Shown in pieces: positions 17,855-25,540 of a stretch of DNA of 43,680 nucleotides. Source of the DNA: an uncultured Sphingomonas sp. (GTDB lineage: Bacteria; Pseudomonadota; Alphaproteobacteria; Sphingomonadales; Sphingomonadaceae); NCBI GenBank assembly GCA_946482655.1, contig CAMLSA010000017.1, forward strand, positions 1 to 43,680. The letters run 5' to 3'. The translations under genes were made by a program, and so were the position numbers. Below the pieces are notes generated by a model that saw only the letters and a program-made list of their open reading frames with translations, made no database searches and was not told the origin of the DNA. Position 1 is the first letter of the stretch. Each line of letters opens with the position of its first letter.

Positions 17855-18043
17855 ATGCGCGGCGAAATCCTGAGCCATGGGGCCGACGGCCTCCCGATGA
17901 AGAGCCGTTTTAACATCGGCGAGAGCTTCGTCTGGCTCCTCGCCGGCGTCCGCGGCGGCCCGAACAACGCCTCGCCAAGGGCGCTGACGAGCATAGCGGA
18001 GCCGAGATGCTTCTTCGATGCGATTTCCAGGGAGGCCAACTGA
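17855..18043 (+). CDS. Possible small protein of unknown function
   Basis: An ATG preceded by a very good ribosome site (AAAGGGGAGAAGC) opens 62 codons. The product has no recognisable motif and no clear signal or membrane segment (FVWLLAGVRGG is the only hydrophobic patch). It ends five bases before the next small gene. The translation signal supports it; the sequence itself does not look strongly protein-like, so this is a weak call. Confidence 0.35.
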   Translation: MRGEILSHGADGLPMKSRFNIGESFVWLLAGVRGGPNNASPRALTSIAEPRCFFDAISREAN

Positions 18044-18048
18044 CCGCC

Positions 18049-18222
18049 ATGGCGGATGCGTCGAAAGGGAGCGCGGCACGATTGCGGCGGGAAGCCGCCA
18101 AGGCCAGGCTTCTCGCCCATAATACCGAAGATCGGGAAGAGCGCGAGCGCCTCGCCGCGATGGCCGCGATGTACGAGCGCGAGGCGCTGGCGATCGACGA
18201 GGCGTTGGGGGGAAGAAGCTGA
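18049..18222 (+). CDS. Small helical protein, unknown function
   Basis: 57 residues, almost all charged helix (AARLRREAAKARLLAHNTED, then REERERLAAMAAMYEREALA). Short soluble proteins with this Arg/Glu/Ala pattern and a closing Tyr-Glu-x-x-Ala block are common in alphaproteobacteria, without known function. GGAGG lies 13 bases before the chosen ATG; an in-frame ATG at 18007 would extend the product by 14 residues and overlap the upstream ORF. Confidence 0.55.
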   Translation: MADASKGSAARLRREAAKARLLAHNTEDREERERLAAMAAMYEREALAIDEALGGRS

Positions 18223-18323
18223 GGCCGGATCCCCGCGCTTCTTGTGGCCAACGGCGGAGATAGAAGCTAGAAGGGCAGCAAGGGGGCTCCAGATTCGGTG
18301 ACGTCGCTGCGTGTAGAGTTGTT

Positions 18324-20603
18324 ATGGTGCTGTTAGAGCGCCTTCAACGCAGCGCCCTGCTCTTCGCGCCGGAAGGGCGAGAAGGGCTCGTCTGGCAGAT
18401 CATCGCCCGCTCGCTCGCCATCGTCGTGCTGATGGCGGCAGTGCTCGCCGCTTTCGTCTGGATCGCCGCGCGCAAGTCCGACGAGCTGTCGATCGACCGC
18501 CAGCAGCATCTGATCGCGATCGTGCTCGAACAGAGTTTCCGCGCGATCGCCCACGATCAGGAAGCGTCCACCGTATGGGACGACAGCGTCGTTCAGCTGC
18601 GCAAGCGGCCCTATGACCATGACTGGCTCGACGACAATCTGGGCGTCTGGTTCTACACCTATTATGGGCATGACGAGACCTTCATCGTTGATAGCGACGA
18701 CAAGCTGATCTACGCGATGCGGGCCGGAAAAAGGGCAGAGACGGATGTCTATGCCCCAACGATCGGTACGGCCGTGACGGCCCTGATCGCCGAGCTTCGC
18801 GCCAAGATGCGCAAGGGGACTCGGGTCCGCCTGGCAAGCTCGATCCTGACACCGGGGGCGATCGATCTGGCGATGGTGCATCGCCATCCGGCGATCGTCA
18901 GCGTCAAGCCGGTCGTTTCCGATACCGGCGAGATATCCCAGCGACCTGGCCGCGAGCATCTACATGTCAGCATCCGTTACCTCGACGGCAGCTTCGTCGC
19001 CGATCTGGCCCGGCGCTACCAGCTGGCCGACGGGCATTTTTCGAAAACACCCCCCGAGGATCCCGATGTCAGCCGCGTGAGGCTGCGAACCCGTACCGGA
19101 AAGCCGATCGGATATTTCGTATGGAGCCCGTTCCGTCCGGGCACCGCCATGCTCCGGCAGCTCGCGCCAGCGCTGATCGGTTCGCTGCTGCTCGTCTTCG
19201 CGATCGTCGCGTGGCTGCTGTTTCGGATCAGACGCAGCACATTGCAGCTGAGCGCGGCCAAGTCGCACGCCCAGCATCTCGCCAATCACGATCCGCTGAC
19301 CAGCCTCGCCAACCGTGCGCTGTTCGACAAGGAACTGAACGCCGGGTTGGGCCGGCTTGCGCCGGCCGGGCGTACTCTCGCCCTGCTCTATGTCGATCTC
19401 GATCACTTCAAGAATGTCAACGATCACCTCGGTCACCCGACCGGCGACCTGCTGATCGTCGCACTGTCGAGGATACTCGCGCAGCTCGCACCGGACGATG
19501 TGGTGGCGCGGCTGGGTGGCGACGAGTTCGCGATCATCCATGTCGCCGACAATGCCGAGGCTTCGGCCGAGAAGCTCGCCCGCAAGATCCACCGGACGCT
19601 CGCCCGGCCGATCGATCTTGGCGATGGCGAGGTGCTGATCGGCGCGAGCATCGGCATAGCAATCGCGCCCGCCGACGGCACCGATCCGGTGGAACTGGTC
19701 CGCAAGGCCGACATCGCCCTCTACGACGCCAAGCTGACGGGCCGCCGCCGCCACAGCTTCTACACCGAGGCGATGGGTGAGCGGATCCGCGAGCGGAGCG
19801 AGATCGAGGCCGATCTGCGCGAGGCGATGCGCACCGGACGCGGCCTCGACGTCGTCTACCAGCCCTTCTTCGCGGCCCGCTCGGGCGCCTTGCTGGGCGC
19901 CGAAGCGCTGATCCGCTGGGACGATCCGGCCCGCGGCCTGACCCTGCCCGAGCAGTTCATCCCGATTGCCGAGGAATGCGGCCTGATCGAGACGCTCAAC
20001 GAATGGGTGCTCGAGCAGGCCTGCCTTGCCGCCGCCCGATGGCCGGGCGGGATCGTCTCGGTGAACCTCTCGGCGGTTCAGCTGCGCAACGCGTCGCTTG
20101 CCGAGCGGGTCTATGCGATCCTCAAGCGCACCCGGCTGTCACCCCGCCGCCTCGAGCTGGAGATCACAGAGACCAGCTTCCTCGAAGGCGACGACAAGTG
20201 CCGCGGCAATCTCGGCTGGCTGAGCGACATCGGCGTCCAGATCGCCCTCGACGATTTCGGGACGGGCTATTCCTCGTTCAAACATCTTCACGGCTTCGCG
20301 GTCAATCGCATCAAGATCGACCGGAGCTTCGTTTCGACGATCGAATTCGGCCAGGGCGGCAGTCCGGTGATCAAGGCCATCGTCGACCTCGCCCGCGCGA
20401 GCGGGCTCTCGACCACCGCCGAGGGCGTGGAGACCGAGCAGCAGCGCCGGTTCCTGACCAGCATCGGTTGTGACGTGCTGCAGGGTTTCCTGCTGTCGGA
20501 GCCGCTCGACGCCGTGGATGCCGAAGCGCGCTTCTTCGCCGCCGGTGACATGGCTTCCGCGGCGGGGAAATTGTCGGGGACGGCGGACCTGTCGCCGCCC
20601 TAG
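18324..20603 (+). CDS. Membrane GGDEF-EAL protein with CHASE4-like sensor
   Basis: 759 residues: a membrane helix (about 25-48), a periplasmic CHASE4-like domain (49-280; HDQEASTVWDDSV and WFYTYYGHDETFIVD fit that family), a second helix (282-302), a GGDEF domain with intact motif at 398-402, and an EAL domain with EAL at 527-529 and DDFGTGYSSFKHL further on. Both catalytic signatures look intact, so it may make and/or break cyclic-di-GMP. The product-inhibition site RxxD before GGDEF is absent (APDD). The stop interleaves with the convergent PLP decarboxylase gene in a CTAG. Confidence 0.93.
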   Translation: MVLLERLQRSALLFAPEGREGLVWQIIARSLAIVVLMAAVLAAFVWIAARKSDELSIDRQQHLIAIVLEQSFRAIAHDQEASTVWDDSVVQLRKRPYDHDWLDDNLGVWFYTYYGHDETFIVDSDDKLIYAMRAGKRAETDVYAPTIGTAVTALIAELRAKMRKGTRVRLASSILTPGAIDLAMVHRHPAIVSVKPVVSDTGEISQRPGREHLHVSIRYLDGSFVADLARRYQLADGHFSKTPPEDPDVSRVRLRTRTGKPIGYFVWSPFRPGTAMLRQLAPALIGSLLLVFAIVAWLLFRIRRSTLQLSAAKSHAQHLANHDPLTSLANRALFDKELNAGLGRLAPAGRTLALLYVDLDHFKNVNDHLGHPTGDLLIVALSRILAQLAPDDVVARLGGDEFAIIHVADNAEASAEKLARKIHRTLARPIDLGDGEVLIGASIGIAIAPADGTDPVELVRKADIALYDAKLTGRRRHSFYTEAMGERIRERSEIEADLREAMRTGRGLDVVYQPFFAARSGALLGAEALIRWDDPARGLTLPEQFIPIAEECGLIETLNEWVLEQACLAAARWPGGIVSVNLSAVQLRNASLAERVYAILKRTRLSPRRLELEITETSFLEGDDKCRGNLGWLSDIGVQIALDDFGTGYSSFKHLHGFAVNRIKIDRSFVSTIEFGQGGSPVIKAIVDLARASGLSTTAEGVETEQQRRFLTSIGCDVLQGFLLSEPLDAVDAEARFFAAGDMASAAGKLSGTADLSPP

Positions 20604-21817
20604 ATCAACAGCTCGGCAAAGGCGCCGCGCATGCAGTGGTTCGAGCTCATCGCCGAGCCATAGCCGCCGGCATTGATCAGGGCGATCCGGTCGTCCTCGG
20701 CGAGCGGCGGCATCAGGTGGTCCTCGGCCCAGATATCGAGCGCCTCGTTGATGTTGCCGGCGATCGTCACCGGTTGCCAGCGTGCGCGATCGGCTTCGTG
20801 CAGCACGCAGGCGACGGGCTCGCAAGGCAGGTCGTAATGGGCGGGCTCGGGATGGAGGTTGAAGCCGCCGTCGACCGAGGCGAACAGCGTGTCGCGCTTG
20901 ATCTCCACCCCCGTCACGGAGAGCAGCAATATGCCGGCGTCCTTTACCAGATAATCGCCGGGCTCGGCGGCGACGGTCAGCCCGCGTCCGCCGAAATGGC
21001 GCGCGATGATCGCCGCCCAGCGATCAATGTCGAGCGGCGTCTCACCCGGCCGATGGGGCAGGCCGAGGCCGCCGCCAAGATTGACCGTAGTGACGTCCGG
21101 CAGATCGCGCAGGAAATCGGCGGCGGCGCCTACGGCCCTTTCCCAGGCGTCGAGCTGTCGGGTCAGATAGCCGCAGCCGACATGGAAATGGAGCGTGGTC
21201 ACCGTCAGGCCGTGCTCGGCCGCGAGCGCCAGCGCCTCGGCCCATTGCTCGCGATAAATGCCGAATTTGGTGGTACGCGGGCCGGCATAGGTGAGCCGCG
21301 CATTGTCGCCATAGCCGGCGCCAAGGCCGGGATTGACACGGACGCCGATCGCGCGGCCGGGGGTCCGTTCACCGATCCGGCGGATCTGGCTGAGCGAATC
21401 GCAATTGATGTGGAGGTCGGGCCGCGCGAGCAGCCGGTCGAGGTCGCGATTGGCGACGCCGGTGCCGGTGAAGCTGAGGTCGGCCGCCGCGAAACCGCAG
21501 TCGAGCGCGAGATCCATTTCGTCGGGCGAGCATATGTCGATGCCGATTCGACCGCCGTTTCGGCCTTCGCCGGCCAGCATGCGCAGCAGCGGCGCGTAGC
21601 GGTTGCACTTCATCGCATAATATAGCCGGTGGTCGCAGCCCGAGGCGGCGAGTGCGCCGCGCAGCCGGGCGAGATTGGCACGGATGCGGTCGGCGCTGTA
21701 GACGAACAGCGGGCTATTATAGCGCCCGGCCAGCGTCGCGATATCCTCGCCCGCGAAGATCAGCCTGCCATCGTCATATCGCAGGTCGTCGCGGGCCCAC
21801 CAGTCAGCGGGCGTCAC
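20600..21817 (-). CDS. LysA-like (type III fold) PLP-dependent decarboxylase, divergent
   Basis: 405 residues of the alanine-racemase-fold decarboxylases (diaminopimelate/ornithine/arginine type). The PLP lysine is K70 in LYYAMKCN; HFHVGCG (H212), NLGGGLGLPH and AAEPGDYLVKDAG are the cofactor-binding blocks. The C-terminal active-site blocks differ from LysA: the catalytic Cys region reads PVACVLHEAD and the usual NYNxRPRP is SNHCMRGAF. It is therefore probably not housekeeping diaminopimelate decarboxylase. The GTG start lies inside the end of the SET-domain gene (14-base overlap), so the two are translated from one message. Substrate unknown. Confidence 0.8.
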   Translation of the reverse strand: MTPADWWARDDLRYDDGRLIFAGEDIATLAGRYNSPLFVYSADRIRANLARLRGALAASGCDHRLYYAMKCNRYAPLLRMLAGEGRNGGRIGIDICSPDEMDLALDCGFAAADLSFTGTGVANRDLDRLLARPDLHINCDSLSQIRRIGERTPGRAIGVRVNPGLGAGYGDNARLTYAGPRTTKFGIYREQWAEALALAAEHGLTVTTLHFHVGCGYLTRQLDAWERAVGAAADFLRDLPDVTTVNLGGGLGLPHRPGETPLDIDRWAAIIARHFGGRGLTVAAEPGDYLVKDAGILLLSVTGVEIKRDTLFASVDGGFNLHPEPAHYDLPCEPVACVLHEADRARWQPVTIAGNINEALDIWAEDHLMPPLAEDDRIALINAGGYGSAMSSNHCMRGAFAELLI

Positions 21818-22283
21818 GGCTTGGCGGACGGGTTCGGGGGAGCCAGGCGCGGCCCTCGGCCTCGGGCTGCTCGCCCCGCCCGGTGATCCAGCCCCGGCAG
21901 GTCGCAGCGCCGCACGAGCAGGCGAACTGGCGGTGCAGCCGGTCCTCGGTCACGGCATAGTCGATGGACACTATGTCGCCGGGCGCGATGTCGCGCAGCG
22001 CAAGGAGCGAGAAGCCCGCCATGTCGAGCCGCGCGTTGGGATCGCAGCCATGGCTCAGATAGCCGATATAGCGCGTTCCGCTGATGTGGCGTCTGGCGTC
22101 GATCTGCAGGCTGTGCTGGCAGACATGCTCGCTGACGATGCCCGCGAAACGGTGGATCGCCGCGCCCGCGGCGAACCCGCGCCGGGCACGCACGCCGAGG
22201 CCGCGGCACTCGTCGAGGCGGACCACTTCGAGCGCTTCGTCATCCTCTGATGGTGCCGTTGCCCTGTCCGGCGCGGACGTCAT
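21804..22283 (-). CDS. SET-domain protein-lysine methyltransferase-like protein
   Basis: 159 residues. The SET core is seen as GLGVRARRGFAAGAAIHRFA, the YLSHGCDPNARLD block (H78, N83, where SAM is bound in the family) and LRDIAPGDIVSIDYAV with Y109. A post-SET zinc motif follows: C122, C124 and C129 in ACSCGAATCRGW. This is a complete small SET/post-SET arrangement like those in eukaryotic histone methyltransferases, but soluble and very short. The target is unknown; the tight overlap with a PLP decarboxylase suggests a joint role. ATG at 22283 is chosen for its distance from AGGGG; ATG at 22289 is too close. Confidence 0.8.
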   Translation of the reverse strand: MTSAPDRATAPSEDDEALEVVRLDECRGLGVRARRGFAAGAAIHRFAGIVSEHVCQHSLQIDARRHISGTRYIGYLSHGCDPNARLDMAGFSLLALRDIAPGDIVSIDYAVTEDRLHRQFACSCGAATCRGWITGRGEQPEAEGRAWLPRTRPPSRDAR

Positions 22284-22325
22284 TGCCATACCCCTGCGTA
22301 ACGATCCGCATCTACGCCGAAATGG

Positions 22326-22724
22326 TTACAAAGTCTTGCTGAATGTCAGCCGATTGCGGCCGTCGGCATAGGCGTAGGAGACCTCGTCCATCATCTCGCG
22401 GACGAGGTGGATGCCGAGGCCGCCGATGTCGCGCTCGTCGATGCCGAGGCCTGTATCGGGCGCGGGCCGGGCGAGCGGGTCGAACGCGGGACCGTCATCG
22501 GCGATCAGCGCGCTGAGCGTGCCGGCGGCGAGCCTGATCGTCACCTCCATCGTGCCGCCTCCATGGCGGGCGATGTTGCTCAAGATCTCGTCGAAGACGA
22601 TCATCAGCCGGGCGGCCTCGGCCATCGGCACGCCCGCCTGGTCGAGCCAATTCTCTATGTCCCCGATCAGCCCCGGCAGATGATCGGCCGCCGCCGGCAG
22701 GGTGCGCGCGAACTCAGCGGACAT
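22326..22724 (-). CDS. RsbW/SpoIIAB-like anti-sigma serine kinase
   Basis: 132 residues of the GHKL ATPase fold (HATPase_c_2). The N box is FDEILSNIARHGGG, the G1 box DDGPAFDPLARP and the G2 box GGLGIHLVREMMDEVSY. In partner switching, such kinases bind a sigma factor or other target and phosphorylate a STAS antagonist. A STAS gene is divergent next door, and a PP2C phosphatase lies at 29.2 kb. The start is uncertain: ATG at 22724 begins the family-like part, but the frame is open to 22814. The SET gene follows after 42 bases on the same strand. Confidence 0.85.
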   Translation of the reverse strand: MSAEFARTLPAAADHLPGLIGDIENWLDQAGVPMAEAARLMIVFDEILSNIARHGGGTMEVTIRLAAGTLSALIADDGPAFDPLARPAPDTGLGIDERDIGGLGIHLVREMMDEVSYAYADGRNRLTFSKTL

Positions 22725-22773
22725 CGTGCCATGCCGTTTCGCGCCGCATGGCGGCTGCCCCGATCGGCGCGAC

Positions 22774-22793
22774 GATAATCGTGTGGATAATCG
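22774..22793. repeat. Direct repeat between anti-sigma and STAS genes
   Basis: GATAATCG occurs twice (22774-22781 and 22786-22793), 12 bases apart, in the divergent control region. It could be a protein-binding site; it could also be chance. Confidence 0.3.
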
Positions 22794-22856
22794 GCACCCA
22801 CTCCTGATATGCAACGAGGCCCGAGGGATCCGCGCAGCATAAGAGATTTAGACGAT

Positions 22857-23189
22857 ATGGACATCAGCGAAAATAGCCGCGGCGGCGCGCTCATAATTTC
22901 AGCCGCGGGCCGGCTCGACAGCACCACCGCGGGCGCGCTCGAAGCGGTGCTGCCGGCGCGCACGCGCGAGCAGAAGGCGGTGATCCTGAGCCTCGCGGAC
23001 GTTCCCTATGTCAGCTCGGCGGGGCTCCGCGTGCTGCTAATCGGTGCCAAGGCGGCCAAGGCGGCGGGCAACATGCTGGTCATCACAGGCCTTTCCCCCG
23101 CGGTTCGCGAGGTGTTCGATATCAGCGGATTTTCCAAGATCTTCACGATCGAGGACGACATCGACACGGCGATAGCGACAATCGGCTAG
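22857..23189 (+). CDS. STAS-domain anti-sigma factor antagonist
   Basis: 110 residues, a single STAS domain: ALIISAAGRLDSTTAGALEA at the start, then VILSLADVPYVSSAGLRVLL, in which the SS-AG-L block holds the serine phosphorylated by RsbW-like kinases, and VREVFDISGFSKIF at the end. Family knowledge: the unphosphorylated form sequesters the kinase and frees its target; a PP2C phosphatase resets it. It is divergent from the anti-sigma kinase (22724), which makes a regulatory pair. The transposase element begins immediately after its stop. ATG at 22857 is chosen; the ribosome site is weak. Confidence 0.88.
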   Translation: MDISENSRGGALIISAAGRLDSTTAGALEAVLPARTREQKAVILSLADVPYVSSAGLRVLLIGAKAAKAAGNMLVITGLSPAVREVFDISGFSKIFTIEDDIDTAIATIG

Positions 23190-23190
23190 C

Positions 23191-23898
23191 TCAATTCGGG
23201 GACACTATACTAATTGCACTGGGCTGACGAGCTTTGGGGCCACGCTTCAGCGGGCCCAGCACCCTGCCGGTGCGGCCTTCCATCGCCTCGATCCAGCGCG
23301 CCTCCGCCAGAGGGCGTCCCGTGCGCAGGCATCGTTCGATCCCGGATGTCTCCCCCTCGCCGGCCTGCTCAGGTCCCTTGCCGAGCATGGCGCGCCAGTC
23401 CGGCACATGTTCGCTCAGCGCGGCCACGTCGGTCAGCGGATCGTCCGCCGTGCGGCGGCCTGCGATGTGCGACCGGGCGCTCGACCAGCGCCAGTCCTCC
23501 GCCCGCTTGACCATCGCCGCGGCAACGGGATTGTTTTCGACATAGCGCACCGCCGCCATCAGATGCGCGCCGTCCATCGGATAGCTGGCGAACCGGCCCT
23601 GGAACAGATAGCCGCGCCAGCCCTCGCGGAGGTTGACCTTGCGGCTATAGCGCCGGTGCGCCTCGGCCAATGCCGCGCGCAGGCCGTCTTCGTGCGACGG
23701 CATGAGGATCAGGTGGATATGATTGTCCATCAGGCACCAGGCGAGGCAGCGTGTCGCCTGGGCCGCGCAGGCCGCCGCGACGAGCGCGAGATAATCGCGC
23801 CGGTCCTCGTCGCCGAAGAACACCGGCAGGCGGCGGTTGCCGCGCTGGGTGACGTGGTGCGCGACCTCCGGAATGACGATGCGGGCGAGACGGGCCAT
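23191..23898 (-). CDS. REP-associated tyrosine transposase (Y1/HUH)
   Basis: 235 residues. The N-terminus PEVAHHVTQRGNRRLPVFF, the HUH motif in WCLMDNHIHLILMP and the catalytic Tyr in RRYSRKVN, followed by LFQGRFASYPMD and VRYVENNPVAAAMV, are diagnostic of the transposase_17/RAYT family. The enzyme nicks single-stranded DNA using one tyrosine. Its last codons (SIVSPN) and stop run into the left-end inverted repeat. No convincing ribosome site precedes the ATG at 23898, as often seen for transposases. Confidence 0.92.
   Translation of the reverse strand: MARLARIVIPEVAHHVTQRGNRRLPVFFGDEDRRDYLALVAAACAAQATRCLAWCLMDNHIHLILMPSHEDGLRAALAEAHRRYSRKVNLREGWRGYLFQGRFASYPMDGAHLMAAVRYVENNPVAAAMVKRAEDWRWSSARSHIAGRRTADDPLTDVAALSEHVPDWRAMLGKGPEQAGEGETSGIERCLRTGRPLAEARWIEAMEGRTGRVLGPLKRGPKARQPSAISIVSPN
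23195..23211. repeat. Left-end inverted repeat of the RAYT element
   Basis: 17 bases, TTCGGGGACACTATACT, exactly complementary to the corresponding part of the two right-end units. It encodes the end of the transposase on the minus strand and lies six bases after the STAS stop. Confidence 0.75.
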
Positions 23899-23930
23899 CG
23901 GATGCGGGTAGCAGAGATGAGCGGCCCTGT

Positions 23931-25178
23931 CTATTTAGTATAGTGTCCCCGAAAAGCTGTAGTATAGTGTCCCCGAAAAGCTGCTGCCGAAGAGCTGCGG
24001 CTTGCCTTTGCCGCCGCGATGATCCCGGCGTCGGGGAACAGGATGGCAAGATCGGCGGTCAGCGTGTCGGCATCGAGCCTGGGATTGCGCCGGGCATAGT
24101 CTTCGAAGGCGCCGAGCCGGGAATTCAAGGCGAGGAATGAAGTGCCGCCGGGGATCATCAAACCCGTCATCTGGTGCTTGACGCCGAAGGCCTTGCCGGC
24201 GGCGGTAAGGCGCTTCTCGAAATGGCCGGGCGGGCCGGCGAGAACATGGTTGCGCAGGGCGATCGCGGCGGCGAGAGCCTCGGCGGGCTCACCCTCGATC
24301 ACGCCGATCGCGACGATGCAGCCGCCGTCGCGCCTGGCATGGATGTGGAAACATCCGGCCGGCGCGTCCGGCAGTGTGCGGATCGACAGGCGGATGCCGT
24401 TGAGATCTTCGGTCAGGTCGGGAAAATGCTTCGCGCGTTCGGCGGCGATGCCGACCACCGGGTCGCCCTTCCCTGGAGTGTCGAGCCGCTGGAGCTCGCT
24501 GGCGACGCTCGTTCCGATCAGCCGGATCGCGTCGGCGAGGTCGCGGACTTCACGGATCGCCAGCGGCCGATCTTCGCTGTTGCCGCCCCGCCCGTCGATG
24601 ATCGCGCGGGTGCGGCGGAACTCGCCGGCCACATGGCGGGCGACGATCAGCCCTAGCAGGATGGAGAGCGCCGCGGAGCCCGCGATCAGCGCGATCGATA
24701 GGCGCTTGAGGTGGAAGGCGCGACGGACCAGCGGTTCGGCGTCGATGTCGGCGACGACCATCGTCCCTTGGCCCGCCGGGGCGAGCGCGGTGATGTGCGG
24801 GCGGCCCCGACGGTCGTGCCAGGTGCCGAGCACCATCGCCCGCGCGGGGGCGGCGCCCTGCCGCGGCGCAATCAGCGGCCGATCGAGCAGGTTGAGCGGC
24901 GCCTTGCCGGGCCGGTTCAGATAGAGCGCATCGAACCCGATGATGTCCCTGGTGCCGATGCGGAGCGCCTGGAGGCGACGCGGCTGGGCGAGATCGGCGA
25001 ACGGATCGGGCGAGGCCCTGGCGAATTCGGCCACCGTAACCGCCGCCGCGAGCGCCTGCTCGCGCAGCCCCGCCTCCATATTGACGGTGTCCTCGCGATA
25101 GAGGAGCAGGCTGTTGACCGCCGCGAGCAGCAGGAACAGCGGCAGCGCCAGCAGGATGATGATGACCCGGACGCTCAC
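23931..25178 (-). CDS. Membrane sensor with degenerate PP2C-like cytoplasmic domain
   Basis: 415 residues: membrane helix (4-26), periplasmic part (27-158), second helix (159-180), a short HAMP-like linker, and a cytoplasmic domain from about 240. There, GGCIVAIGVIEGEPAEALAA lines up with the GDVSGKGVPAAL block of SpoIIE-type PP2C phosphatases, but the metal-binding Asp is Val and the GGDxY and DGxxE blocks are missing, so it is probably catalytically dead. This reading is my inference. Residues about 399-415 come from the adjacent mobile-element repeats, so the native C-terminus may be lost. GTG start overlaps the upstream cNMP-like gene as GTGA. Fourth gene of the operon. Confidence 0.7.
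   Translation of the reverse strand: MSVRVIIILLALPLFLLLAAVNSLLLYREDTVNMEAGLREQALAAAVTVAEFARASPDPFADLAQPRRLQALRIGTRDIIGFDALYLNRPGKAPLNLLDRPLIAPRQGAAPARAMVLGTWHDRRGRPHITALAPAGQGTMVVADIDAEPLVRRAFHLKRLSIALIAGSAALSILLGLIVARHVAGEFRRTRAIIDGRGGNSEDRPLAIREVRDLADAIRLIGTSVASELQRLDTPGKGDPVVGIAAERAKHFPDLTEDLNGIRLSIRTLPDAPAGCFHIHARRDGGCIVAIGVIEGEPAEALAAAIALRNHVLAGPPGHFEKRLTAAGKAFGVKHQMTGLMIPGGTSFLALNSRLGAFEDYARRNPRLDADTLTADLAILFPDAGIIAAAKASRSSSAAAFRGHYTTAFRGHYTK
23937..23983. repeat. Right-end tandem repeat of the RAYT element
   Basis: Two copies of a 24-base unit containing AGTATAGTGTCCCCG followed by AAAAGCTG; the copies match over 23 bases, the second lacking the last T. They lie upstream of the transposase start, and are read through by the neighbouring sensor gene, giving the repeated residues AFRGHYT-TAFRGHYT at its C-terminus. 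Confidence 0.8.
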
Positions 25179-25540
25179 CGCGCCGCCTCGATATGATTGA
25201 GCAGCGAGACGACGAACTCGGGGAACTCGCGGACGATCGTGAAGGCGTGGGGCTTGGCGATGGCGAGCGCGGCGAGACCATCGGCCCCGGCGCGAACATT
25301 CGTGCGCGCGGCGAGGCCGAACAACAGGCCCGGCGCATCGAATACCGGCAGGATAGGAGTGCCGTCAGCGCCGACCAGTCCGCCCTCGACACAGGCAAGC
25401 AGCCGATCGGCGACCGCGCCTTGCTCCAGTACGAGCTGTCCCGGCGCGTAGCGCCGCAACGGCGAGCGCGCGACGATCAGTCCGAGAGCCGGATCGCCGA
25501 GCTTTTCGAAGCCGGGGAGGCGGCGCAGCTCCTCGATCAT
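25175..25540 (-). CDS. Cyclic-nucleotide-binding-domain-like protein, degenerate
   Basis: 121 residues with the CRP/CAP cupin pattern: a short helical start (LRRLPGFEKLGDPALGLIVA), RRYAPGQLVLEQGAVADRLL like the R-x-x-x-x-G-x-x-L-x-x-Q-G block, and a beta-roll. The phosphate-binding cassette, normally GE(L/I)A with a later Arg, reads LLFGLAARTNVRAG, so cAMP binding in the usual way is doubtful. No helix-turn-helix follows. It overlaps both operon neighbours by four bases (ATGA and GTGA) and so is made together with them. It probably acts as an adaptor or a ligand sensor for the membrane proteins; this is inference. Confidence 0.65.
   Translation of the reverse strand: MIEELRRLPGFEKLGDPALGLIVARSPLRRYAPGQLVLEQGAVADRLLACVEGGLVGADGTPILPVFDAPGLLFGLAARTNVRAGADGLAALAIAKPHAFTIVREFPEFVVSLLNHIEAAR

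Larger units (their letters stand above)
23191..23983. mobile_element. RAYT (REP-associated tyrosine transposase) element
   Basis: A single transposase gene on the minus strand bounded by a repeated sequence. The left end carries 17 bases (23195-23211) that are the exact reverse complement of part of a 24-base unit present twice in tandem at the right end (23937-23983). RAYT genes of the IS200/IS605-like Y1 class mobilise or maintain such palindromic repeats. The element sits between the STAS gene and the 3' end of a membrane sensor gene, whose last residues are now encoded by the right-end repeats. Confidence 0.8.
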
